The position numbers and the translations under genes were made by a program. A stretch of DNA of 64,000 nucleotides from Gammaproteobacteria bacterium (GTDB lineage: Bacteria > Pseudomonadota > Gammaproteobacteria > Steroidobacterales > GCA-2729495). Positions 31,630 through 43,359 of this stretch are shown here, piece by piece. How positions within the stretch are numbered: position 1 is the stretch's first letter; each line of letters opens with the position of its first letter. The stretch is from assembly GCA_013001905.1 (NCBI GenBank), contig JABDLC010000010.1, forward strand, positions 1 through 64,000. The letters are read 5' to 3'. The notes under the pieces are model-generated. The model saw only the letters and a list, made by a program, of their open reading frames with translations. It did not search any database and was not told the DNA's origin.

Positions 31630-33765
31630 ATGATGAACACTAAGGCTGCAACAGCGCTCACGCATACACGCACTTCTGCCAAGCTGGTGGGCACGGCCGC
31701 CCTGTTGGCGCTGCTGTCCAGTGTGCCGGGCGGTGCCAATACGCCTGCCGAACCGCTGGCAGTGCCCGAACCCCTCGCAGCGTCTGATCGTCATTATCAG
31801 GTCTCACGGCTGGTAACCAAACTGTCCGAGCGCGGACATTACGCCCGCATCCGTGTCGACAATGATTTCTCCGCCTCGCTGCTCGATAACTATATCGAAG
31901 CGCTTGATTTCAACCGCAGCTTTTTCCTGCAAAGCGACGTAGATCAGTTTCAGAGCTATCGGACAACGCTGGATAACGCGCTGCGTTCCGGCGACATGGA
32001 GCCGGTATTTGATATTTTCCGCCGCTACCGGCAGCGGGCTCGCGCCAATCTTGAATACGCGATCGACGCGACAGCAGAAGAGCCCGACTTTACGCTCGAC
32101 GAAGACTACGTATTTGACCGGGAACAGCAGCTCTGGCCGGCGACCGAAAGGGAGATGCGCGAGCTCTGGCGCAAGCGCGTCAAGAACGACATTCTCGGGC
32201 TGACGCTGGCCGATCCCGAAAAGCCTTTCAGTGAAATTTCGGAGACGCTCAACAAGCGCTACACGCGCTTGCTCAAGCGCATCAATGAACTGGATTCAGA
32301 TGATGTGTTTGAAGGCTTCATGAACAGCTTTGCACACACGCTGGATCCGCACTCGAGCTATATGTCACCGCGGCAGTCTGAGGAATACCGCATTCAGATG
32401 AGCTTGTCGTATCAGGGCATCGGCGCATCCCTGCAACTGGATGACGACCTGGTAACGGTGCTCAACATCATACCGGGCGGGCCGGCCGCGATGGACGGCA
32501 GGCTGAAGGCCACGGATCACATTATCGGCGTGGCTCAGGGTGAGGACGATCTGGTTGATGTGGTCGGCTGGTCACTCGATGACGTGGTACAGCTAATCCG
32601 CGGCCCTGCTGACACCGTCGTTAAATTACGCATCCGTCCCGGCGATACGCTGCCGGGTGAAAGCGAATACCTGCTGGAGCTGACGCGGAACAAGATCAAG
32701 CTTGAAGAACAGGCAGCCAGCAGCGAGATTCTCGAGGTCGGCCATGACGGTGAGAGTTATCGCGTCGGCATTATTTCTGTGCCCAGTTTTTATCAGGACT
32801 TTGATGCGCGCAGCCGCGGCGAAGCGGACTACGTCAGCACAACCCGTGACGTAGAGCGGCTCATCGGCGAACTCGAGGAAGAAAACGTAGACGGGCTGGT
32901 CATTGACCTGCGCGGCAACGGCGGCGGCCATCTGTCTGAGGCAACCGCATTGAGCGGATTGTTTATTAACAACGGGCCTATCGTGCAGCTGCGTCACACC
33001 ACCGGCAAAATCGAAATCCTCGAAGACCCGGTCCCCGCGCAGGCGTACACCGGGCCTCTGGTGGTGCTGGTCGATCGTTTCAGCGCCTCAGCTTCCGAAA
33101 TCTTTGCGGCAGCCATACAGGACTACAATCGCGGCGTCGTAATAGGCCAGCAAACCTTTGGCAAAGGCACGGTTCAGAACCTGTATGTACTGGATCAGTT
33201 TGCACCGCGCTCCAAGCTCGATGGTCTCGGGCAGCTGACGCTCACTATCGGCAAGTACTATCGGGTAACCGGCGGCAGCACACAGAACCGCGGTGTTATT
33301 CCGGACATCCGGCTGCCGTCATTGCTGGACACCGCCGAGATTGGCGAAAACACGAAACCGCGCGCCCTGCCCTGGGATCAGATTAAAGCCACGCGCTATC
33401 GTCCGGAGTCACGATTCGGTGCCGTGCTCGCTGAACTGGACCGGGGGCAAATCGAACGGGCTGCCAGCGACCCTGATTTTCAGTACCTGCTCGAAAATAT
33501 CGAAGTGGCCGATACGCTGCGTAAGCAAACGACCATATCGCTGAATCTGGAAGCGCGTAAACGGGAGCAGGAAGAACGCCGGGCTACGCGACTGCAGCTG
33601 GAAAATGACCGGCGTCAGGCCAACGGTCTGGAACCACTGGAATCTCTGGATGACGTGGACGAAGACACGCGGCCGGACGTACTGCTCGACCAGGCGGCAG
33701 AAATACTCGCTGACCTCGCTGCACAGTCAGGACGGGCCAAGCCGGTGCTGACCGAAGCGCGCTGA
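31630..33765 (+). CDS. prc: C-terminal (tail-specific) processing protease Prc
   Basis: LDPHSSYMSPRQSEEY, PDZ, VLVDRFSASASEIFAAAIQDYNRGVVIGQQTFGKGTVQ (S41 Ser/Lys). Confidence 0.96.
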   Translation: MMNTKAATALTHTRTSAKLVGTAALLALLSSVPGGANTPAEPLAVPEPLAASDRHYQVSRLVTKLSERGHYARIRVDNDFSASLLDNYIEALDFNRSFFLQSDVDQFQSYRTTLDNALRSGDMEPVFDIFRRYRQRARANLEYAIDATAEEPDFTLDEDYVFDREQQLWPATEREMRELWRKRVKNDILGLTLADPEKPFSEISETLNKRYTRLLKRINELDSDDVFEGFMNSFAHTLDPHSSYMSPRQSEEYRIQMSLSYQGIGASLQLDDDLVTVLNIIPGGPAAMDGRLKATDHIIGVAQGEDDLVDVVGWSLDDVVQLIRGPADTVVKLRIRPGDTLPGESEYLLELTRNKIKLEEQAASSEILEVGHDGESYRVGIISVPSFYQDFDARSRGEADYVSTTRDVERLIGELEEENVDGLVIDLRGNGGGHLSEATALSGLFINNGPIVQLRHTTGKIEILEDPVPAQAYTGPLVVLVDRFSASASEIFAAAIQDYNRGVVIGQQTFGKGTVQNLYVLDQFAPRSKLDGLGQLTLTIGKYYRVTGGSTQNRGVIPDIRLPSLLDTAEIGENTKPRALPWDQIKATRYRPESRFGAVLAELDRGQIERAASDPDFQYLLENIEVADTLRKQTTISLNLEARKREQEERRATRLQLENDRRQANGLEPLESLDDVDEDTRPDVLLDQAAEILADLAAQSGRAKPVLTEAR

Positions 33766-33792
33766 TACATCGTCGACTGATACATCGTCGAC
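33763..33792 (+). repeat. Perfect tandem duplication of TGATACATCGTCGAC (2 x 15 bp)
   Basis: tgatacatcgtcgac tgatacatcgtcgac directly readable, first copy begins with the prc stop codon. Confidence 0.97.
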
Positions 33793-33801
33793 TCAGGTCG
33801 A

Positions 33802-34842
33802 TCAATCCAGCAGGACGCTGAAAATTTCCCAGTACTCGTCAACGAGCACATTGACGGGCGCGGCAACGCCTGTCTTGCGCCCTTCCCCGTCAAGACGAAC
33901 AATGCCGCCCAGAGATTCCGCTACCGGCACCGTGTCGGCATCATTGCGGTAATTGCAGACAGTACCCAGGTAGCGTGCCCGCTGTTGAACCCGCTTCAAT
34001 AACGCACTGTCACCCTCCAGCGCCTGATTCGCCTCTTCAATCGTGCGGCTGAGCGCCCGGCAATCACGATGGCTGCCGTAGCGTACGTCGGTTACCTCAC
34101 GCGCAGCGGCTTCCCGAGCGAGATTCGCCAGATCATCACGAGCAAACAGCAGGTAGAGTTCCTGTGCGTACGCAATGACCCGCAGATTGATGAGGCGACG
34201 TGCCTCCGCGCTCAGCCCGTCGAATTCAGGCGGCTCTTCCGCAGAACGCGCCTCAATGTCAGCCTCCAGCTCCTGCTTGCGCTGTGTGACGATGTGAAGC
34301 TCCTCGCGCCGACCTCGCAACTCGGCAGTGAGTCGCTTGCGCGTAAGAAAGTTCCAGAATCCGAAACGACGCGTGCGTTCCTCACGGAGCTCGCGAATCT
34401 GCACCGCCAGCGTCTCAGCGAGCTGACTCACACGTGCAACTTCGCGATGTACGCCGGACAGCGACTTGTTCACTCGACTGCGAAATGCGGCTACATGCTC
34501 GCGCATTTCGCGGTCGCGACAGGTACGTTCGAGATCTTCTGCCAGCGTTACTATACGTTGCTGGCTGGCACGCCAGACTCCGCGCAACTGGTAGTAAGTA
34601 TTAACTCGCACTGCCGTTGCGGGGTTCGCCAGCAACGCTTCCAACTGATCAAACCGTTGCTGCAATCGCAGAGTCACCGATTGCTGCTTGCGAACCTGCT
34701 CATCCAGTCGCATCGAATCTGCACGGAGTTTGTCGAATTCCTTTTTGAGCTCGGCACGATTCCAGAACAGCTTTAACAGCTGCTCCTGCTCTGCTGACTG
34801 CTCGTCAGCACGACCAAAAAGTTGTGAAGAAATCGTTGCCAT
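33802..34842 (-). CDS. Coiled-coil protein of unknown function
   Basis: About 346 aa, long heptad-like Glu/Arg/Leu-rich region, no recognised motif; start MATISSQLF at 34842. Confidence 0.7.
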   Translation of the reverse strand: MATISSQLFGRADEQSAEQEQLLKLFWNRAELKKEFDKLRADSMRLDEQVRKQQSVTLRLQQRFDQLEALLANPATAVRVNTYYQLRGVWRASQQRIVTLAEDLERTCRDREMREHVAAFRSRVNKSLSGVHREVARVSQLAETLAVQIRELREERTRRFGFWNFLTRKRLTAELRGRREELHIVTQRKQELEADIEARSAEEPPEFDGLSAEARRLINLRVIAYAQELYLLFARDDLANLAREAAAREVTDVRYGSHRDCRALSRTIEEANQALEGDSALLKRVQQRARYLGTVCNYRNDADTVPVAESLGGIVRLDGEGRKTGVAAPVNVLVDEYWEIFSVLLD

Positions 34843-34961
34843 CCGCGGTTCCGCAATGCCCGTCTGAACGCCGGACACACGCCGGCCACTTCAGCCAATC
34901 TACCCGCCGGCTGCCGCGTGAACGTTGATGGAGTCGACAGTTTTATGTATAAATCAGTCGC

Positions 34962-35435
34962 TTAGAGCGCATTGCGCGCCGCAGCACTCGAGAAGCTGTG
35001 CCCTTTGTCGTGCAGGTATTCGAGCCATTTGCTGAATACGATGTTGCGCGACCAGCAAATGCCAAGTTCCCGTTGCAGCTGGCGACTCAAATAACGCAGT
35101 AATTCGTGGCGCTCAGCATTGATCCAGCTTGTTACCTCAGCCATGCGGGCATCAAAATACACCCGCACCACGAGGTCCGGATCAGCAATGACGCCGTCGT
35201 CTTCAGGGAACAGATAAGTGAGTCGCAGCTCGCAGGTATATTTACTGCGCTTTTCGATTTGCAGGTGCAGATCACTGTCGCCCGAAACACAGGACACGTG
35301 GGCACCATCGCGGGAATCCAGTTCGGGCACCAGCTGGAACAGCTTGATGTAGTTTGCCTCATACAAAGCCATCAACCCACCGAAACTACCGGGTCTGGCG
35401 ATGCATTCTGGCAAAATGTAGCTATCAACAAGCAT
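34962..35435 (-). CDS. DUF1249-family protein
   Basis: MALYEANYIKLFQLVPEL...LHLQIEKRSKYTCELRLTYLF...LVVRVYFDARMAEV. Confidence 0.85.
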   Translation of the reverse strand: MLVDSYILPECIARPGSFGGLMALYEANYIKLFQLVPELDSRDGAHVSCVSGDSDLHLQIEKRSKYTCELRLTYLFPEDDGVIADPDLVVRVYFDARMAEVTSWINAERHELLRYLSRQLQRELGICWSRNIVFSKWLEYLHDKGHSFSSAAARNAL

Positions 35436-35502
35436 GCAACGAATATAGCATATGCACTCTGATTGCTCTGTAGCAGTTTCACAGAACTAAGGATACGAAT
35501 TT

Positions 35503-37137
35503 ATGCCGTCGATCACGGAAATTTCTTGCAAACCGTATAAGGACCAGCGCCCGGGCACAGCCGGATTGCGCAAAAAAGTCACGGTGTTTCAGCAACCGCA
35601 TTATCTTGAGACCTTTGTGCAATCGATTCTCAATACCGTTGACCTGCCGGCAAACGCAACGCTGGTGGTGGGTGGTGACGGTCGCTATTACAACCGTGAA
35701 GCCATACAAACCGTGTTGTCAATGGCTGCGGCCAATAGCATCGGCCATGTCATTGTCGGCCAGGGTGGACTGCTGTCGACCCCCGCTGCCGCGAATCTGA
35801 TCCAGAAAAAAGGCGCCCAATTGGGCTTGCTACTGACCGCCAGCCACAATCCCGGCGGGCCGGACGGCGACTTCGGTGTCAAATTCAACATGGAGAACGG
35901 CGGCCAGGCGCCGGAACACCTGACCGAAGCGGTGTATCAGGCCAGCCGCAATATCGACAGCTACAAACTGGCCGACATTCCGGCGATTGATCTCGACCGG
36001 TCAGGCACCGTCAACGCGGGCGATATGACCATTGAGGTCGTTGATCCGGTCGCGGACTACGCAGAGCTCATGGAGTCTTTGTTTGATTTCGCTGCAATTC
36101 GCGCGATGCTGGCCGGCGGTACGCGGGTGCATTTCGACGCGTTAAATGCGGCCACGGGCCCCTACGCGCAGACAATTATTTGCGACATGCTGGGCGCGCC
36201 CGCTGACAGCGTCGCAAATACCGTTCCACTGGAGGACTTCGGCGGTTTACACCCGGACCCGAATCCGGCGGACGCGCCGCACCTGGTTGAACTTGCGATG
36301 AGCGATGCAGCGCCCGATCTGATCGCGGCCTCGGATGGCGACGGCGACCGCAACATGATCCTGGGTCGCGGACTGGTGGTTTCACCGGGTGACAGCCTTG
36401 CAATCATCCTGCAGCACGTGCGCTGCGCGCCGGGTTATGCGAGCGGTGTGCCGGGCGTAGCGCGTTCGATGCCAACCAGTCGGGCGGTGGATCAGGTAGC
36501 GGCTGATCTGGGTCTTCCCTGCTACGAGACCCCCACCGGCTGGCGCTATTTCAGCAACCTGCTGTCCGCGGGTCGTATCGGCCTGTGCGGCGAAGAAAGT
36601 TTTGGCACCAGCAGCTCGCATGCAGCAGAAAAAGACGGTCTCTGGGCTGTACTCTTCTGGCTGAACATGATGGCCGCCACAGGTCAGCCGGTTGCTGATC
36701 TGGTTCACTCACACTGGTCCCGATACGGGCGCACCTTCTTTCAGCGACGAGACTTTTTCATACCCGACACCGACAGCGCGCAGCAACTGATGAGTGAGCT
36801 CACAGCGGCGGTGCCTGCGATGGCGGGTCGTTCGGCCGCCGGGTTTACTGTGAACGAAGCGGACGTGTTCAATTATCTCGACCCGGTCGACGGGTCAGAG
36901 TCTGACAATCAGGGTATACGCATACATCTCGATAACGGCGGACGAATCTGCGTGAGGCTGTCAGGCACCGGCACGAGTGGCGCCACGTTACGCATGTACC
37001 TCGACAGACACACAACTGACGCGGATGAATTTGGCCTGAGCCCCGACGATGCTCTGGCCCCCATTGCCGCAACGGGCGCAGAACTGGCGCGTATCACGGA
37101 GATCACCGGGCTGACCGCCCCGACGACGATTATCTAG
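35503..37137 (+). CDS. pgm: Alpha-D-glucose phosphate-specific phosphoglucomutase
   Basis: GTAGLRKKVTVFQQPHYLETFVQSI; LTASHNPGGPDGDFGVKFN; DGDGDRNMI. Confidence 0.96.
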   Translation: MPSITEISCKPYKDQRPGTAGLRKKVTVFQQPHYLETFVQSILNTVDLPANATLVVGGDGRYYNREAIQTVLSMAAANSIGHVIVGQGGLLSTPAAANLIQKKGAQLGLLLTASHNPGGPDGDFGVKFNMENGGQAPEHLTEAVYQASRNIDSYKLADIPAIDLDRSGTVNAGDMTIEVVDPVADYAELMESLFDFAAIRAMLAGGTRVHFDALNAATGPYAQTIICDMLGAPADSVANTVPLEDFGGLHPDPNPADAPHLVELAMSDAAPDLIAASDGDGDRNMILGRGLVVSPGDSLAIILQHVRCAPGYASGVPGVARSMPTSRAVDQVAADLGLPCYETPTGWRYFSNLLSAGRIGLCGEESFGTSSSHAAEKDGLWAVLFWLNMMAATGQPVADLVHSHWSRYGRTFFQRRDFFIPDTDSAQQLMSELTAAVPAMAGRSAAGFTVNEADVFNYLDPVDGSESDNQGIRIHLDNGGRICVRLSGTGTSGATLRMYLDRHTTDADEFGLSPDDALAPIAATGAELARITEITGLTAPTTII

Positions 37138-37152
37138 CCGGGGTCAACGACT

Positions 37153-37977
37153 TCAGGGCCGGACCCGGCGCTCGATGCCGGTGTTCACCAGGATAGTACT
37201 CGCGAGCTCCTCGATTGAGGACCGCGTCGCGTCCACATAGGGGATCTTGTAGCGACGGAACATCGCCTCCGCCGCCCGGATTTCGAAGCTGATTTGCGGC
37301 ATGGTTGCGTAGCTGCCGGTCGCACGACGCTCCCTGCGAATCTGTTGCAGCCGGTTTGCGGCGATCGTCAGCCCGTACAGTTTGTCTTTGTATTCCTGCA
37401 GTATCAGCGGCAACTGGCCTGACTCCAGCTCGTCCTCGGACAACGGGTAGTTGGCGGCAAACACGCCGTAGCTCAGAGCCAGGTACAAACAAGTCGGTGT
37501 TTTTCCCGAACGCGATACACCCGTCAGGATAATGTCGGCGCGCGCATAATCGTTGGTGCGTGCCCCATCGTCATTGTTGAGTGCGTAGTTGGTCGCGTCC
37601 ATGCGCTGGTCATAGCGGCTGGCATCGACCAGGCCATGAGCCTGCCCCGCCTTGTGGCTTGATTTGGCGTGCAGTTCACGCTCAAGCACCGGCAGGTAAC
37701 TGTCGAAAAAATCGATTAACCGACCCTGCTGTGGATGGAAAGCCTGACGCAGCTCGTCCTGCACCAGCGTGCTGAAAATAATCGGCGCTACACCCTGCTC
37801 TTCAGCACGCTGTTCGATCTGCTCTACAGCCCCCTGAATCTTGTCAAGGGTATCCAGAAATGGCAGAGTCACGAGGTCAAACTCGTAACCATCGAACTGG
37901 GTCAGCAGGCTGTGACCGAGGGTCTCAGCGGTCACCCCGGTCTGGTCAGAAACAAAAAAGACAGTGCGGCGGGTCAT
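37153..37977 (-). CDS. ppsR: Posphoenolpyruvate synthase regulatory kinase/pyrophosphorylase (DUF299)
   Basis: RRTVFFVSDQTGVTAETLGHSLLTQF; ILTGVSRSGKTPTCLYLA; divergent from ppsA. Confidence 0.96.
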   Translation of the reverse strand: MTRRTVFFVSDQTGVTAETLGHSLLTQFDGYEFDLVTLPFLDTLDKIQGAVEQIEQRAEEQGVAPIIFSTLVQDELRQAFHPQQGRLIDFFDSYLPVLERELHAKSSHKAGQAHGLVDASRYDQRMDATNYALNNDDGARTNDYARADIILTGVSRSGKTPTCLYLALSYGVFAANYPLSEDELESGQLPLILQEYKDKLYGLTIAANRLQQIRRERRATGSYATMPQISFEIRAAEAMFRRYKIPYVDATRSSIEELASTILVNTGIERRVRP

Positions 37978-38050
37978 ACGTCAGACAACCGTTCTTAGTT
38001 GACACCGACAGTTTTTCATTTCCATCTCTTTTTAACAAGGACACTTTATC

Positions 38051-40423
38051 TTGCAGCCACTTGTCGTTCCGTTTGAAGGGCTTCGTCTGGACGATATAGA
38101 AACCGTCGGCGGCAAGAATGCATCGCTGGGCGAAATGATCAGTAATTTGTCGCGTGCCGGCGTCAAGGTGCCGGGCGGGTTCGCGACCACCGCCGACGCC
38201 TACCGGGCCTTTCTGGCCCACGAAGGGCTGGCAGATCGCATTGACGCCCTGCTGCAGGCCCTTGATACCGACGATCTCGAGCAGCTGGCCGCGACCGGCA
38301 AGCAAATCCGGGATTGGCTGCTGCAAGCCCCGCTGCCGGATGAGCTGGAACAGCAAATCGTAAGCGCATGGGAAGCAATGAGCGCCGGCCGTGACGACGA
38401 TTTTTCGGTCGCTGTGCGGAGTTCCGCAACCGCCGAGGACTTGCCGGATGCCTCGTTTGCGGGGCAGCAGGAAACACTGCTAAACGTGCGCGGGCGGGAT
38501 AATCTCCTCAGCGCGGTCCGCGAAGTGTTCGCATCGCTCTACACGGACCGGGCAATTGCGTACCGCGTCCATCACGGCTTCGATCATAAAGAGGTTGCCC
38601 TTTCTGTGGGCGTGCAGCGCATGGTACGGAGCGATCTGGCGTGCAGCGGCGTCATGTTTACATTGGATACCGACTCCGGCTTCCGCGACGTTGTATTCAT
38701 CACCTCATCCTGGGGCCTCGGAGAATGCGTCGTGCAGGGCGCAGTCAACCCGGACGAGTTCTACGTGTACAAACCTGCCCTGCGCGCCGGAAAGCAAGCG
38801 ATCGTGCGCCGCAACCTCGGCAGCAAAGCGATCAAGATGGTCTACAACGATGACCCCGACGCGGATGACTACGTGCAGACCATTGAAGTAAGCGCTGAGG
38901 ACAGCACCCGTTTCAGCCTGTCCGACGACGACATCACAACGCTGTCAAAGTACGCGCTCAGTGTTGAAGAACATTACGGCCGGCCGATGGACATAGAGTG
39001 GGCGCGTGACGGCATCGACGGCGAGCTGTATTTGTTGCAGGCACGTCCGGAAACCGTACAAAGCCGCACCAATCAGTCAATACAGCGCTACACACTGCGT
39101 GACAGTTCGGAGATCGTGACTACGGGTCGCGCCATCGGTCAGAAAATCGGTGCCGGCACCGCCAGGGTCATTGGCAGCGTCGATGAGATGAACCGCATCG
39201 AGAACGGCGACGTACTGGTCGCCGACATGACCGATCCCGACTGGGAGCCGGTCATGAAGCGCGCGTCCGCGATCGTAACCAACCGTGGCGGCCGCACGTG
39301 TCACGCAGCCATTATCGCGCGCGAACTGGGCATCCCTGCCGTCGTGGGCTGCGGCACGGCGACCAAAGATATCGCCGACGGCCAGAGCGTCACGGTGTCA
39401 TGCGCTGAGGGCGATGAGGGTTTCGTCTATCAGGGCAAGCTCGATTTTGAGGAGCAGGAAATCAAGCTCAACCAGTTACCCGATATCCCGGTCAAAATCA
39501 TGATGAATGTCGGCAACCCTGATCGGGCGTTCGACTTTGCCAGCATACCGAACAGTGGTGTCGGCCTCGCACGGCTGGAATTCATTATTAATCGAATGAT
39601 CGGTGTGCATCCGCGCGCCCTGCTCGACTACGAGACGCTTGATGAGGATTTGCGCGCAACGATCGACATGCAGATGGCGGGCTACGATGACCCGGTGCAG
39701 TTTTTCGTAGACAAACTCAGCGAGGGCATTGCAACCATTGCCGCGGCTTTTGCGCCCGAACCGGTCATCGTGCGGTTGTCGGATTTTAAATCCAATGAAT
39801 ACGCCAATCTGATCGGCGGCGCCGGCTACGAACCGGACGAAGAAAACCCGATGCTCGGCTTTCGTGGCGCATCACGCTATCTGGCCGACGATTTTCAGGC
39901 CTGCTTCAGGCTTGAAGTGGAGGCGCTCAAGCGAGTCCGCAATGACATGGGGCTGACCAATGTGCAAATCATGGTGCCGTTTGTACGCACAGTGCGTGAG
40001 GCTGAACAGGTCACCAAACTGCTTGCGGAACTGGGTCTGGCTCGCGGCGAGAACGGCCTGCAGCTCATTATGATGTGTGAGCTGCCAACCAACGCCGTGC
40101 TGGCTGATCAGTACCTTGAGTATTTTGACGGGATGTCGATCGGCTCCAACGACATGACGCAACTGACTCTCGGCCTTGACCGCGACTCGGGGCTGATTGC
40201 GGAGCTGTTTGATGAGCGCGACGATGCCGTGAAGGCAATGTTAAAAATGGCCATCGATGCGTGCGTCCGACGAGGCAAGTACATTGGTATCTGCGGTCAG
40301 GGGCCGTCAGACCATCCCGATCTCGCGCGATGGCTGCTGGATCAGGGCATCGAGAGCATGTCACTGAATCCTGACAGCGTCATTGAAACCTGGATGTACC
40401 TGGCGGGTCAGACGATCGACTAG
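38051..40423 (+). CDS. ppsA: Phosphoenolpyruvate synthase
   Basis: 790 aa; [51 protein letters not shown] start. Confidence 0.97.
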   Translation: MQPLVVPFEGLRLDDIETVGGKNASLGEMISNLSRAGVKVPGGFATTADAYRAFLAHEGLADRIDALLQALDTDDLEQLAATGKQIRDWLLQAPLPDELEQQIVSAWEAMSAGRDDDFSVAVRSSATAEDLPDASFAGQQETLLNVRGRDNLLSAVREVFASLYTDRAIAYRVHHGFDHKEVALSVGVQRMVRSDLACSGVMFTLDTDSGFRDVVFITSSWGLGECVVQGAVNPDEFYVYKPALRAGKQAIVRRNLGSKAIKMVYNDDPDADDYVQTIEVSAEDSTRFSLSDDDITTLSKYALSVEEHYGRPMDIEWARDGIDGELYLLQARPETVQSRTNQSIQRYTLRDSSEIVTTGRAIGQKIGAGTARVIGSVDEMNRIENGDVLVADMTDPDWEPVMKRASAIVTNRGGRTCHAAIIARELGIPAVVGCGTATKDIADGQSVTVSCAEGDEGFVYQGKLDFEEQEIKLNQLPDIPVKIMMNVGNPDRAFDFASIPNSGVGLARLEFIINRMIGVHPRALLDYETLDEDLRATIDMQMAGYDDPVQFFVDKLSEGIATIAAAFAPEPVIVRLSDFKSNEYANLIGGAGYEPDEENPMLGFRGASRYLADDFQACFRLEVEALKRVRNDMGLTNVQIMVPFVRTVREAEQVTKLLAELGLARGENGLQLIMMCELPTNAVLADQYLEYFDGMSIGSNDMTQLTLGLDRDSGLIAELFDERDDAVKAMLKMAIDACVRRGKYIGICGQGPSDHPDLARWLLDQGIESMSLNPDSVIETWMYLAGQTID

Positions 40424-41088
40424 AAGTCGCTCCATGACGATTTCTTGCGCCATTGTATCCGCGGCAGAATCAGGCCCAGCAACAGCCCGGCAACCAATAC
40501 CGCACCGCCGATCAGAAACCACTCGCGATTGGCGCGGCTGGCCAGTTGATTGTTCTCGATCTCGAGCGCTTCGATCTGCTGCTCGGCTTCCGCCACACGC
40601 TGCTTCAGCTGTGTGTTCTGCTGATCAACTTCAATGGTGCTGGATGACAGCCGGGTAATACGGTCGAGTTGCTGCTCCTGCGACGAATTCGCAGACTGCA
40701 GCTCGCCGACTTCGCGCTCCAGTGCACGGCGGCTCTTTTTAAGCTCGCTCAGTTCATTCGCGAGACGGGTGCGCTCGGCCTCACTGTCCTTCAGCTTACG
40801 CTCCAGATCGGGGAGTAGCAGCTGAGCGGTCGGCGAACGACGCAAATAACGGGTCAGCACCCAGCCTTCCGTGCCTGACGCGGTGCGGACCTTGGTGTAG
40901 CCGCTCTGCGCATCGATTTCCAGCACCTCAAGTCGGGTTCCGCTCTTGAGCTGTCGCACGATTCTTTCTTTCGTACTCGTGCCGGAACGCATCATTACCT
41001 CGAACTCATCGGTCACCCAGCGGTTTTCAGCGGCCACTACGCCGCTTCCGAAGATGAGAATTATCGGGATAAGTATGCGATAAACCAT
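40420..41088 (-). CDS. SH3-domain membrane protein (TIGR04211-type)
   Basis: Signal peptide, [36 protein letters not shown]3 region, coiled coil, C-terminal TM then basic tail. Confidence 0.85.
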   Translation of the reverse strand: MVYRILIPIILIFGSGVVAAENRWVTDEFEVMMRSGTSTKERIVRQLKSGTRLEVLEIDAQSGYTKVRTASGTEGWVLTRYLRRSPTAQLLLPDLERKLKDSEAERTRLANELSELKKSRRALEREVGELQSANSSQEQQLDRITRLSSSTIEVDQQNTQLKQRVAEAEQQIEALEIENNQLASRANREWFLIGGAVLVAGLLLGLILPRIQWRKKSSWSDF

Positions 41089-41211
41089 TGAATTAAAGCT
41101 CTTTTATGACTGCGAAAATGGGCTGCAGCGCAGAAACCCTGTGCCTGAACCTCCCCGGCGACAGAATGTAACATACCTGCGCCGGAGGGCCGCAAACGCG
41201 ATTACACCGGT

Positions 41212-41772
41212 TTAACTGCCCGAGTAGTCCGGGCGCAGCAAACCAGCGCGATAGTGCTGCAGTTCCGCGATCGAGTCGCGGATATCCGACAGCGCCAGGT
41301 GCGCGGAATCTTTGGCAAAACCTGCGGCCACGCCGGGCGCCCAAAGGCTCGCGAGAATCTTCAGCGTGCTGACGTCGAGATTGCGGTAGTGAAAAAATGC
41401 CTCCAGTTGCGGCATCTCGCGGGCCATGAAGCGGCGATCCTGACAGATGCTGTTGCCGCACATCGGCGACGCGCCCGCTGCCACCAGATTCGTCAGAAAC
41501 TCGAGTGTCATGCGTTCAGCGTCGGCTGCCGAATAGCTGCTGTTACGCACCCGGTCCACAAGGCCGGACGCCGTGTGTTGCCGGGTATTCCATTCGTCCA
41601 TTCCAGCGATGACATCATCAGACTGATGAATCGCGATCACCGGACCCTCGGCCACTTCGTTCAGCTCTGCATCGGTCACGATCGTTGCGATCTCGATGAT
41701 AGAATCGTTCATCGTGTCCAGACCTGTCATTTCGAGGTCTATCCAGATCAACCGGTTTGCTTCGACACTCAT
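41212..41772 (-). CDS. orn: Oligoribonuclease
   Basis: [64 protein letters not shown]. Confidence 0.97.
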   Translation of the reverse strand: MSVEANRLIWIDLEMTGLDTMNDSIIEIATIVTDAELNEVAEGPVIAIHQSDDVIAGMDEWNTRQHTASGLVDRVRNSSYSAADAERMTLEFLTNLVAAGASPMCGNSICQDRRFMAREMPQLEAFFHYRNLDVSTLKILASLWAPGVAAGFAKDSAHLALSDIRDSIAELQHYRAGLLRPDYSGS

Positions 41773-41807
41773 GCTAATTTTTCCGTACATAGGCCCGCTG
41801 ACTTTCA

Positions 41808-42707
41808 ATGAGTCATTCTAACATCGCAACGGTTATTGCCAGCTATGGCCAGCGCGGAATACTTCTTCATGACGGCCAAGAGTTGCGCTACATCCGCAAG
41901 GGCCGACAGCTAAGGCCCGTTTGCGGCGACCGGGTCAGGTGGGAGGCCAGCGGCACACCGGACGAAGTGCTCGTCACGGCGATACAGGAACGCGAGAATC
42001 AGCTGCAACGACCTGATACGCGCGGAAAAACTGAGACACTGGCCGCCAACCTCGCGACTCTGGCCATCGTCATTGCGGCAGAACCCAAACCCGACTTCTA
42101 TATTGCGGACCGGTTTATCTGCGCCGCTGAACTGATGGGCGCCAGTCCGCTCGTCGTCTGGAACAAGGCTGATCTCGCAGCAAACGACCCCGATGCGCTT
42201 TCCGCATATGAGAGCCTCGCTTACCCTGTCATTCGCACGTCGGCGACACACGGCAACGGCATCGCCGAACTGGAGGCATTACTAAGCGACGGATTCGGCA
42301 TGCTGGTGGGCCAGTCAGGCGTCGGCAAATCTTCACTGATTAATTGCCTGATCGCGGACGCGGATATTGCCACCGGCGAGCTAAGCCAGGCCACCGGTGA
42401 AGGGCGTCACACCACAACGGCATCTATGGCCCACCGACTGCGCTCTGGCGGCATGCTGATCGACTCACCGGGCATTCGTGATTTCGCACCCGTCGTGAAC
42501 GAGAGCGCCGAAATACAGAACGGCTTTCGCGAAGTCGTGGCGGCGGCGGAGAATTGTCGCTTTGCCAACTGCTCACACCTGCGCGAGCCCGGCTGCGCGG
42601 TTCGCGATGCGGTCGACTCCGGCGACATTACAGAGCGCCGTTACGAGAGCTACCGCCGAATGTGTAATTTGAGCGCACAGCTGGCCGACAAGCTGAAGCC
42701 CGGCTAG
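41808..42707 (+). CDS. rsgA: Small ribosomal subunit biogenesis GTPase RsgA
   Basis: [14 protein letters not shown] circularly permuted GTPase; C-terminal [16 protein letters not shown] zinc motif. Confidence 0.96.
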   Translation: MSHSNIATVIASYGQRGILLHDGQELRYIRKGRQLRPVCGDRVRWEASGTPDEVLVTAIQERENQLQRPDTRGKTETLAANLATLAIVIAAEPKPDFYIADRFICAAELMGASPLVVWNKADLAANDPDALSAYESLAYPVIRTSATHGNGIAELEALLSDGFGMLVGQSGVGKSSLINCLIADADIATGELSQATGEGRHTTTASMAHRLRSGGMLIDSPGIRDFAPVVNESAEIQNGFREVVAAAENCRFANCSHLREPGCAVRDAVDSGDITERRYESYRRMCNLSAQLADKLKPG

Positions 42708-42737
42708 CCATGAACGGCGGGCTACTATCGCCGCTGC

Positions 42738-43343
42738 TCAGTCCGAAGCGATACCCAGACGGCCGGCGATTGCGCGCGAGAGCGTGCTGCGATCAACATA
42801 TTCGAGCTCACCGCCGATCGGTACACCATGCGCAATGCGGCTGACGGCAACGTTCTGCTCTTTCGCCAGCGTCGCCAGATAGCCCGCGGTCGCTTCACCC
42901 TCGACCGTCGAACTCGTTGCAAGAATGACTTCGCTGACTTCACCTTCAGATAGCCGCGCCTCGAAACGCTCGAGGCCCAGCTCACCCGGGCCGATGCCGT
43001 CGAGCGGCGACAGCCGCCCGTGCAGCACGAAGTAGAGGCCGCGAAAAACACCGGATTCTTCGATGGCGATGACATCGGCGGGGGATTCCACAACACAGAT
43101 CATCGCAACGTCACGATTGCTCGCGGTGCAAAGCCGGCAGAGAGGCTCTTCGGACAACATCCTGCAGCGCTCACATTCGCCGATATGCTCAATGGCCTCC
43201 TGCAGCGCAACTGACAGCTCGCGCGCACCTTCACGGTCACGCTGCAACAGATAAAAGGCCATGCGCTGCGCGGTACGGGAACCCACACCCGGGAGACACT
43301 GCAGCGCCTGAAGCAGCTGCTGCAATAAAGGAGAATAGGCCAC
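42738..43343 (-). CDS. recR: Recombination protein RecR
   Basis: LPGVGSRTAQRMAFYLLQRDREGA; Cys4 zinc finger; Toprim. Confidence 0.97.
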   Translation of the reverse strand: MAYSPLLQQLLQALQCLPGVGSRTAQRMAFYLLQRDREGARELSVALQEAIEHIGECERCRMLSEEPLCRLCTASNRDVAMICVVESPADVIAIEESGVFRGLYFVLHGRLSPLDGIGPGELGLERFEARLSEGEVSEVILATSSTVEGEATAGYLATLAKEQNVAVSRIAHGVPIGGELEYVDRSTLSRAIAGRLGIASD

Positions 43344-43359
43344 TGTCGTTAATACACAG

